Shown here: positions 14,989 to 19,550 of the stretch, in pieces | How positions within the stretch are numbered: the stretch's first letter is position 1 | How the letters are laid out: the number at the start of each line of letters is the position of its first letter | Source: Clostridia bacterium | Lineage (GTDB): Bacteria; Bacillota_A; Clostridia; UMGS1883; HGM11501 | Length of the DNA: 19,550 nucleotides | Direction of reading: 5' to 3' | Assembly: GCA_017536285.1 (NCBI GenBank) | Contig: JAFXHP010000010.1 | Span: forward strand, 1 to 19,550 | Notes under the pieces: generated by a model | What the model was told of the DNA's origin: nothing | What the model saw: only the letters and a program-made list of their open reading frames with translations | Databases searched by the model: none | Translations under genes and position numbers: made by a program

Positions 14989-15964
14989 AAAAACATTATC
15001 ACTTTATATACTTGCCGCCACGCTTTTTATGCTGGCGGCTTGTTTCGGTTTTGCAAAGGGAAGTGTGAAAATACCGGTATATGCCATGCTAAACGCTTTG
15101 AAAAACGGAGCAACCACCCCTGATGAAACAATTTTTTTATTTTCAAGACTGCCCCGAACGCTTTCCTCTCTCTTTGTCGGTGCAGCTTTAAGTGTTTCGG
15201 GTGCCGTCATGCAGGCTGTTCTTTCCAATAAGCTTGCTTCCCCAAGTATTATCGGCGTAAACTCAGGAGCCGGACTGGCCGTTACCGTTGCAGCTTTTTT
15301 CGGAATCTACGGCGGCTTTTCTCTCTCGGCAATTGCATTTACCGGTGCTTTTCTGGCTGTCATAATATTAATTTTGCTTTCAATAAAAATCGGACACGGT
15401 AAAAGTACCGTTATCCTGGCAGGAGTGGCACTAAATGCCTTATTCGGTGCTTTTTCGGATGCTTTAATTTCTTTTAATCCCTCTCTTTCTATTTTCACAT
15501 CCGACTTTAAAATAGGAGACTTTTCCGGAATTACATATAAAAAACTTGTCCCCGGAATCATAATCATCATTTTGGTTCTAATAATTCTGTTCTTTCTTTC
15601 TGACAGACTTGACATAATATCCATGGGAGACTCAAATGCAGAAGCCCTGGGCCTTAACGTAAGATTTTACCGAATTTTCTTTCTCTTATCCGTTTCCCTC
15701 TTGTCCGGTGCTTCCGTAAGTCTTGCAGGACTTATTTCCTTTATAGGTTTAATCGTTCCCCATGCCCTTCGATATGTCGGAGTAACAGAAAACAGAAACC
15801 TTTTGCCTTTATCTGCATTATTTGGTGCAAGCTTTGTAACCATATCCGACACCTTTGCAAGAACATTGTTTTCTCCACACGAAATTCCCGTGGGAATCAT
15901 AATGGCGTTTTTCGGGGTCCCCTTCTTCATAGCTCTTATTTCCGGGAAAAAGGAGGGCCGATAA
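14957..15964 (+). CDS. FecCD-family ABC transporter permease
   Basis: About 335 residues, nearly all hydrophobic, in a pattern of around ten helices. Family marks include LPRTLSSLFVGAALSVSGAVMQ, NKLASPSIIGVNSGAG and SLAGLISFIGLIVPHALRY, the last containing the cytoplasmic loop that meets the ATPase. I prefer the ATG at 14957, 6 nt after GGGGTG, over the in-frame ATG at 14936; either way it overlaps the lipoprotein gene by 32 bp or more. It forms the membrane channel of an iron-siderophore, haem or cobalamin importer with its neighbours. Confidence 0.93.
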   Translation: MKSSLIYSKNKKTLSLYILAATLFMLAACFGFAKGSVKIPVYAMLNALKNGATTPDETIFLFSRLPRTLSSLFVGAALSVSGAVMQAVLSNKLASPSIIGVNSGAGLAVTVAAFFGIYGGFSLSAIAFTGAFLAVIILILLSIKIGHGKSTVILAGVALNALFGAFSDALISFNPSLSIFTSDFKIGDFSGITYKKLVPGIIIIILVLIILFFLSDRLDIISMGDSNAEALGLNVRFYRIFFLLSVSLLSGASVSLAGLISFIGLIVPHALRYVGVTENRNLLPLSALFGASFVTISDTFARTLFSPHEIPVGIIMAFFGVPFFIALISGKKEGR

Positions 15965-16717
15965 ATGCTTGAAATCAAAAATCTTTCAGTTTCCTACGGA
16001 AAAAAAGAAGTATTAAAAAACCTTTCACTTTCATTTGAAAAAGGAAAAATAACTTCTCTAATCGGGCCTAACGGGTGTGGAAAAACCACTCTGCTTAACT
16101 ATATTTCAGGAATAATCCCTCAAAAAAAGGATACATTTTTCATCAACGGATGCGATTCCTTCTACTTAAAGCGAAAGGAACGTGCAAGAAAAATCGCCTA
16201 TCTTATACAAGGAAAAAATATTCCTGATATGACAGTAGAAAATCTGGTCCTCCACGGAAGATACCCCCATACCGCCTTTGGCGGAGCATACAGCAAAGAC
16301 GATAAGCTTATCGCTTTTGAAGCAATGGAAAAACTTCATATTTCCCATCTTGCCAAAAACAGATTAAGCACACTTTCCGGGGGAATGAAGCAAAATGCTT
16401 TTATTGCAATGGCTTTATGCCAAAGCAGCGAATATATCTTAATGGATGAGCCCACCACTTATCTTGACATTTCGGCTCAGGCAAAGCTTTTAAAGCTATT
16501 TTGTAATCTTTCCGGCGAAGAAAAAGGTATTGTATCCGTACTTCATGACCTCCCTCTCGCCTTAACATTATCCGATAGCATTGCAGTTATGTCCGAGGGC
16601 AAAATCATAATGCAGGATACCCCTGAAAACATCTATAAATCCGGAGTTATAAAAAAAGTGTTCGGTGCAGAGGTAATAAAGGCACCCGAAAATGACGGCG
16701 ATTACTATCATCTTTAA
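15965..16717 (+). CDS. ABC transporter ATP-binding protein, FepC/BtuD type
   Basis: A 250-residue ATPase that powers the importer. Walker A GPNGCGKTT spans 34-42, the signature LSGGM 137-141, Walker B with catalytic Glu is ILMDEP (158-163), and the H-loop His is at 194. HGRYPHTAFGGAYSKDD (97-113) is typical of the iron/cobalamin subclass. The ATG directly follows the permease TAA (no gap) and GGAGGG lies inside the permease end, so the genes are tightly coupled. Confidence 0.95.
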   Translation: MLEIKNLSVSYGKKEVLKNLSLSFEKGKITSLIGPNGCGKTTLLNYISGIIPQKKDTFFINGCDSFYLKRKERARKIAYLIQGKNIPDMTVENLVLHGRYPHTAFGGAYSKDDKLIAFEAMEKLHISHLAKNRLSTLSGGMKQNAFIAMALCQSSEYILMDEPTTYLDISAQAKLLKLFCNLSGEEKGIVSVLHDLPLALTLSDSIAVMSEGKIIMQDTPENIYKSGVIKKVFGAEVIKAPENDGDYYHL

Positions 16718-16733
16718 TCAAGCGGAGGCCAAA

Positions 16734-17786
16734 ATGTGTGTAAGTAAAGATTTTACCGGCGGAAACATTCGCATACTTAAAAGAGTCGCAAACATTTTCT
16801 CTCTTAATAATGAACTCAGAGACTCCAAAGATGACTGGTTTTACTGGGCCTTTTGCCTTAATGGATTAAAAGGCGAAACATATAAATTCATTTTTCCCGA
16901 AAACCGCATCGGATATTTTGGTCCTGCTGTAAGCCACGACCTTATAAACTGGGAATGGCTGGGAAAATGCGATGACGACAACACCTTTTCCTATACCATC
17001 AAAGAAAATGAGAATAAAATTTACTTTGCTCACAGCATGTTGTATCACCCCGAAAGATTTTTATGTTTCGCTAAGAAAAAAGGCCTTGCCGTAAAGGAGC
17101 TTTGTAAATCCAAAAAAGGAAGAAGCGTTCCTTTTACGGAATTCGGGATCGGTAAAAAAACGGTTTTGCTCACCGCACGTCATCACGCATGCGAATCTTC
17201 AGGAAGTTATGTTCTTGAAGGAGTTATCAACAAACTTTTGTCTGCCCCATTAAAGGACTCAAAAGTAATAGTTATCCCCTTCGTTGATTTTGACGGAGTT
17301 GTAGACGGAGATCAGGGAAAGGGACGTATCCCCCATGACCACAACAGGGATTACGACTTGAACCTTCCTGCGATTTATCCCGAGACAAACGCCATACGAA
17401 AGCTTGCATCAGGAGGAATAGATTATGCTTTTGATTTTCATTCTCCCTGGCATAAGGGCGGAGAAAATGACAATGTTTTCATAGTTGAAAAAAGACATGA
17501 AAAGCTTAAAGACTATAACCGTTTTGGAAAATTGCTTGAAAAGCACAACAGCGAAAACTCGCTTAAATACTCAATTGAAAACAATTTGGCTCCCGATGTT
17601 TCGTGGAATTCATCAAAAACCAAATGTTTTGCCACATTCGCAAACGATTACGGCAGTGCAAGACTTTCTTTTTCCCTGGAATGTACCTATTTCGGAAAAA
17701 ACGAAAATGTCTTTTTGCCTCAAAAAGCAATCGAATTTGGCCGCTGTTTTGCCGATGCCCTGAATGAATTTGATAATGCAGAATAA
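16734..17786 (+). CDS. M14-family zinc carboxypeptidase (CCP/AGBL-like)
   Basis: 350 residues from the ATG at 16734, preceded by GGAGG 5 nt upstream; an earlier ATG at 16692 lies within the ATPase gene and is rejected. The N-terminal ~125 residues are a beta-sandwich-like domain (YFGPAVSHDLINWEWLG) as in cytosolic carboxypeptidases. The catalytic domain shows the M14 zinc ligands His151 and Glu154 (HACE) and His236 (DFHSPW), the substrate Arg205 in HNRDYDLN, and a C-terminal LEC with Glu316 as probable general base. No signal peptide, so cytoplasmic. It cleaves C-terminal residues from peptides in principle; the target is unknown. It lies 16 bp after the importer ATPase and is probably co-transcribed, an uncommon partnership. 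Confidence 0.87.
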   Translation: MCVSKDFTGGNIRILKRVANIFSLNNELRDSKDDWFYWAFCLNGLKGETYKFIFPENRIGYFGPAVSHDLINWEWLGKCDDDNTFSYTIKENENKIYFAHSMLYHPERFLCFAKKKGLAVKELCKSKKGRSVPFTEFGIGKKTVLLTARHHACESSGSYVLEGVINKLLSAPLKDSKVIVIPFVDFDGVVDGDQGKGRIPHDHNRDYDLNLPAIYPETNAIRKLASGGIDYAFDFHSPWHKGGENDNVFIVEKRHEKLKDYNRFGKLLEKHNSENSLKYSIENNLAPDVSWNSSKTKCFATFANDYGSARLSFSLECTYFGKNENVFLPQKAIEFGRCFADALNEFDNAE

Positions 17787-17827
17787 AAAAGTCGTAGCCA
17801 ACGACGGTGCGTTGGCTACGACTTTTT
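17786..17827. terminator. Bidirectional terminator between M14 peptidase and collagen-like gene
   Basis: A perfect 18-bp stem (17786-17803 with 17810-17827) with 6-nt loop, A5 and T5 at the ends; serves both convergent genes. Confidence 0.93.
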
Positions 17828-17837
17828 AAATTAAACT

Positions 17838-18842
17838 TCAGGCAATCTGAACTATTACAAGATGTGCAGAAACAGGTCTTGTTCCTCCGGCTAAAGGAGT
17901 AACAGTAAGTGCTGTAGCATTACCTGCGGGATTTCTTACCGTAAGGACACTTCCTGCCTCAGGGGCTGTAACAAGGGCCATTCCGACAATCTGACTGTCT
18001 CCGGTTGCTCTTCCGACTACGGTGTAGTCAAGTTCCTCTCCGTCAAGGGTCAGCACCAACTGTCCGGCTTCAGCAACACTCACCTGGAAGAAAACCTGGT
18101 AGGTTCCTGCCAGTGCAAGATTAAAGGATTCATCCGTAATTCTCTCTATATTTTCTCCACTCGTAGGACCATTCTGCGGAAAGCTTACATCCGTACCCGG
18201 GGCAACCGTATCAGCATTATCCGGTGGCATAAGAGCGTAAAAGTCAGCGTAGTTCAGTACACCTCCGGGAATACCCTGAGGGCCGGCAGGACCGGTTTCG
18301 CCTACAGGACCCTGTGGGCCGGCAGGGCCGGTTTCTCCTACAGGACCCTGAGGGCCGGCAGGGCCGGTTTCGCCTACAGGACCCTGAGGGCCGGCGGGGC
18401 CGGTTTCTCCTGCGGGTCCCTGAGGGCCGGCGGGGCCGGTTTCGCCTATGGGACCCTGTGGGCCGGCAGGACCGGTTTCGCCTATGGGACCCTGTGGGCC
18501 GGCGGGGCCGGTTTCTCCTATGGGTCCCTGTGGGCCGGCAGGACCGGTTTCTCCTACAGGACCCTGAGGGCCGGCGGGGCCGGTTTCTCCTATGGGTCCC
18601 TGAGGGCCGGCGGGGCCGGTTTCGCCTACAGGACCCTGTGGGCCGGCAGGGCCTTGTGCTCCGGTTGCACCGGTAAATCCAATCGGGCCTCTTGGACCGA
18701 TTGGACCAACAGGACCAATCTCACCCATGGGACCCTGAACGCCTCTGGGACCTCTGGGGCCTGTGCAACAATCAGTATACGCTGTATCGCAACAATTCTG
18801 ATTGCAGTTACAGCTATTATCAGCCTGATTATTAAAGCTCAT
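17838..18842 (-). CDS. Collagen-like repeat surface protein, BclA-type (probable spore coat/exosporium)
   Basis: 334 residues. A short N-terminus with seven cysteines ([10 protein letters not shown]...DCC, residues 11-26) leads into 55 uninterrupted Gly-X-Y triplets (28-192), of which 64-183 are ten copies of [12 protein letters not shown]. The C-terminal 140 residues form a beta-rich domain ([20 protein letters not shown] ... HLVIVQIA) like the trimerising head of Bacillus BclA and its clostridial relatives. No signal peptide is seen, which fits assembly on the spore from the mother cell. The Thr in each repeat is a plausible glycosylation site. AAGGAGGT lies 6 nt before the ATG. The repeat region is much more GC-rich than the rest of the window. 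Spore location is inferred from relatives. Confidence 0.9.
   Translation of the reverse strand: MSFNNQADNSCNCNQNCCDTAYTDCCTGPRGPRGVQGPMGEIGPVGPIGPRGPIGFTGATGAQGPAGPQGPVGETGPAGPQGPIGETGPAGPQGPVGETGPAGPQGPIGETGPAGPQGPIGETGPAGPQGPIGETGPAGPQGPAGETGPAGPQGPVGETGPAGPQGPVGETGPAGPQGPVGETGPAGPQGIPGGVLNYADFYALMPPDNADTVAPGTDVSFPQNGPTSGENIERITDESFNLALAGTYQVFFQVSVAEAGQLVLTLDGEELDYTVVGRATGDSQIVGMALVTAPEAGSVLTVRNPAGNATALTVTPLAGGTRPVSAHLVIVQIA
18294..18653 (-). repeat. Ten tandem 36-bp repeats inside the collagen-like gene
   Basis: Each unit encodes [12 protein letters not shown], with x = Val, Ile or Ala in the order V I V I I I A V V V. DNA differences are confined to a few wobble positions and the x codon, indicating recent unit duplication. 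Confidence 0.95.
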
Positions 18843-18865
18843 TCTATAACCTCCTTTATAAATCT

Positions 18866-18893
18866 GACTAAAGCAAAATCATTTGCTTTAGTC
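18866..18893. promoter_or_regulatory. 12-bp inverted repeat in the leader of the collagen-like gene
   Basis: GACTAAAGCAAA (18866-18877) and TTTGCTTTAGTC (18882-18893) with a 4-bp centre, upstream of the ribosome site. It could be an RNA hairpin in the leader or a protein operator; it has no U-tract on the coding side. Confidence 0.6.
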
Positions 18894-18900
18894 TCTTTAC

Positions 18901-18929
18901 ATAATATGATTTTCTTCATATTTTGACAC
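18901..18929 (-). promoter_or_regulatory. Candidate promoter of the collagen-like gene
   Basis: GTGTCA (18924-18929), 17 bp, TATTAT (18901-18906) on the minus strand. CATATTATG at the same place is near, but not equal to, a sigma-K -10 (CATANNNTA), so a sporulation promoter is possible. Confidence 0.4.
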
Positions 18930-18950
18930 AGGAAACATGAGAAGTATAAA
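18923..18950 (+). promoter_or_regulatory. Strong plus-strand promoter sharing its -35 with the divergent collagen promoter
   Basis: TTGACA (18923-18928), 16 bp, TATAAA (18945-18950). Transcription would start near 18957 and run into the small ORF and structured region to the right. Confidence 0.6.
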
Positions 18951-18983
18951 AATATATGTAATTACTAATATCATATTTTATTG

Positions 18984-19145
18984 ATGCAGTATCAATTACT
19001 TATAGAAGCACTTGGGATTTCAAATGAAGAAGCTACACAAATTGTATCAGATTTATTAGATAATGGACAGTCTACAAATCATTATGATGTTTATAAAAAA
19101 GCCGCATACCTATTGGTATACGACGGGGTCCCCGGAAAGCCATAG
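18984..19145 (+). CDS. Small orphan ORF, possibly a truncated gene
   Basis: 53 codons from ATG at 18984 to TAG at 19143. The first ~38 residues (MQYQLLIEALGISNEEATQI and on to DVYKKA) read like a genuine helical protein segment, with balanced composition and amphipathic spacing. The last ~15 residues are encoded by structured DNA at 19090-19145 and look accidental. There is a strong promoter upstream but no ribosome site before the ATG. It may be a gene whose 3' part was replaced by the repeat region, or a decayed fragment. No family recognised. Confidence 0.35.
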   Translation: MQYQLLIEALGISNEEATQIVSDLLDNGQSTNHYDVYKKAAYLLVYDGVPGKP

Positions 19146-19156
19146 GCTTTTTGGGG
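19130..19156 (+). other. Strong GC-rich hairpin in the region before the Pro array
   Basis: A 12-bp stem (19130-19141 with 19145-19156) with loop ATA. Read on the plus strand the stem is complete with two G-U pairs; on the minus strand those positions become A-C mismatches, suggesting a plus-strand RNA. A smaller GCATACC/GGTATAC-type hairpin lies just before it, and a purine-rich stretch (19152-19183) after it. Confidence 0.5.
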
Positions 19157-19197
19157 AAGAGGAGAAGCAAGGAAGTGGGCGGATGACTTTTTTGCAT

Positions 19198-19231
19198 AAA
19201 AAAGTCGAAGCAAAACTAACTTTGCTTCGAC
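19198..19231 (-). terminator. Terminator hairpin following the first Pro-type tRNA tail
   Basis: An 11-bp stem (19204-19214 with 19221-19231), 6-nt loop, and T6 on the minus strand (19198-19203). It directly follows the CCA-ended tail copy at 19233-19250. The last part can alternatively pair with 19185-19193 (GACTTTTTT against AAAAAAGTC). Confidence 0.7.
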
Positions 19232-19232
19232 G

Positions 19233-19250
19233 TGGTCGGGATGACAGGAT
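19233..19250 (-). repeat. tRNA 3'-tail fragment, copy 1 (probably tRNA-Pro)
   Basis: On the minus strand ATCCTGTCATCCCGACCA, 18 nt corresponding to tRNA positions 59-76 with CCA. The acceptor end CATCCCG-A-CCA matches bacterial tRNA-Pro from memory. No 5' half is present. Confidence 0.8.
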
Positions 19251-19371
19251 ACAGCCGCTTCGCGTCTTGACTGCTCGGTTACCCAAATGCTTCGCATTTC
19301 GGTACCAACCTTCGCACCTTTTTGCTAAAAACGATTATCAATCGTTTTATTTACGCAAAAACCTTCTTAAG
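19251..19371 (-). repeat. tRNA-linked repeat core, Pro locus copy 1
   Basis: 19 locus-specific bp (19251-19269), then the 102-bp core (19270-19371) shared with 4664-4765 at 101 of 102 positions. It is followed by CTTCAAATCC, an inverted T-arm copy. Same stem-loops as in the Leu locus. Confidence 0.92.
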
Positions 19372-19395
19372 CTTCAAATCCTTTCATTTTCAATT

Positions 19396-19432
19396 AAAAA
19401 GAGAGGGTACCCTTTGGGTACTCTCTCTTTTT
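19396..19432. terminator. Terminator hairpin of the second Pro-type unit
   Basis: A 17-bp stem (19396-19412 with 19416-19432), loop TTT, A5/T5 ends. One pair is G-U on the plus strand and an A-C mismatch on the minus strand. Its sequence is unrelated to the terminators of the other units. Confidence 0.8.
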
Positions 19433-19449
19433 GGTCGGGATGACAGGAT
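19432..19449 (-). repeat. tRNA 3'-tail fragment, copy 2 (probably tRNA-Pro)
   Basis: Identical to 19233-19250; here CCA abuts the terminator stem directly. Confidence 0.8.
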
Positions 19450-19550
19450 ACAGCCGCTTCGCGTCTTGACTGCTCGGTTACCCAAATGCTTCGCATTTCG
19501 GTACCAACCTTCGCACCTTTTTGCTAAAAACGATTATCAATCGTTTTATT
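19450..19550 (-). repeat. tRNA-linked repeat core, Pro locus copy 2, cut by window edge
   Basis: Identical to 19251-19351; with the tail it makes a 119-bp perfect repeat at a distance of 199 bp. The last 20 bp of the core lie beyond the window. Confidence 0.92.

Noticed and set aside
18314..18676. Open frame of 120 codons opposite the collagen-like gene
   Set aside because: It is the reverse reading of the 36-bp repeats; the minus-strand frame has clear Gly-X-Y structure, a ribosome site and a terminator.
19063..19443. Open frame of 126 codons at the right end
   Set aside because: It runs through hairpins, terminators, tRNA tails and the repeat core, and has no ribosome site.

Overview
The window looks like chromosomal DNA from an anaerobic, spore-associated Firmicute of the class Clostridia, probably an uncultured gut-type lineage. 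The reasons are moderate-to-low GC, strong AGGAGG-type ribosome sites, near-consensus sigma-A promoters with 17-bp spacers, oxygen-defence genes typical of anaerobes (flavodiiron protein, ferredoxin), an AsrC-like sulfite reductase, and a BclA-like collagen protein. This placement is inference; no rRNA is present.

Layout. 1-1062 (-): 5' part of a MATE efflux pump, cut by the window edge, with a palindrome on its promoter. 1310-3373 (+): cytoplasmic GH36 alpha-galactosidase. 3507-4286 (+): membrane-anchored protein with an outside beta-trefoil-like domain. 4290-4856: a repeat zone abutting tRNA-Leu(UAG) (4839-4923, -). 4983-6623 (-): CarD-like regulator, ispD and ispF in one operon (MEP isoprenoid pathway). 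6798-8288 (+): secreted protein with a copper-amine-oxidase-type N-domain and an SGNH esterase domain. 8325-8984 (-): Crp/Fnr regulator, divergent from 9080-13022 (+): ferredoxin-like protein, flavodiiron protein, ZIP transporter, thioredoxin and thioredoxin reductase, a plausible oxygen/NO/redox defence block. 13122-17786 (+): siroheme sulfite/nitrite reductase, an iron/cobalamin-type ABC importer (lipoprotein, permease, ATPase) and an M14 carboxypeptidase. 17838-18842 (-): collagen-like, BclA-type surface protein with ten near-identical 36-bp repeats. 18843-19550: divergent promoters, a small orphan ORF, structured DNA and a second repeat array.

The most unusual content is a repeat family tied to tRNA 3' ends. 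A 102-bp core (101/102 identical between loci) sits next to tRNA-Leu and again, in two copies, at the right edge next to tails of what is probably tRNA-Pro. At both loci each core is joined to exactly the last 18 nt of the local tRNA (position 59 to CCA) followed by a rho-independent-type hairpin, and on its other side to a T-arm copy in inverted orientation. Terminators differ between units, so this is not just simple tandem duplication. The core carries two strong stem-loops and hairpins with C(GAA)G triloops on the tRNA-sense strand. I know of no described system matching this architecture; no recombinase gene is visible in the window.
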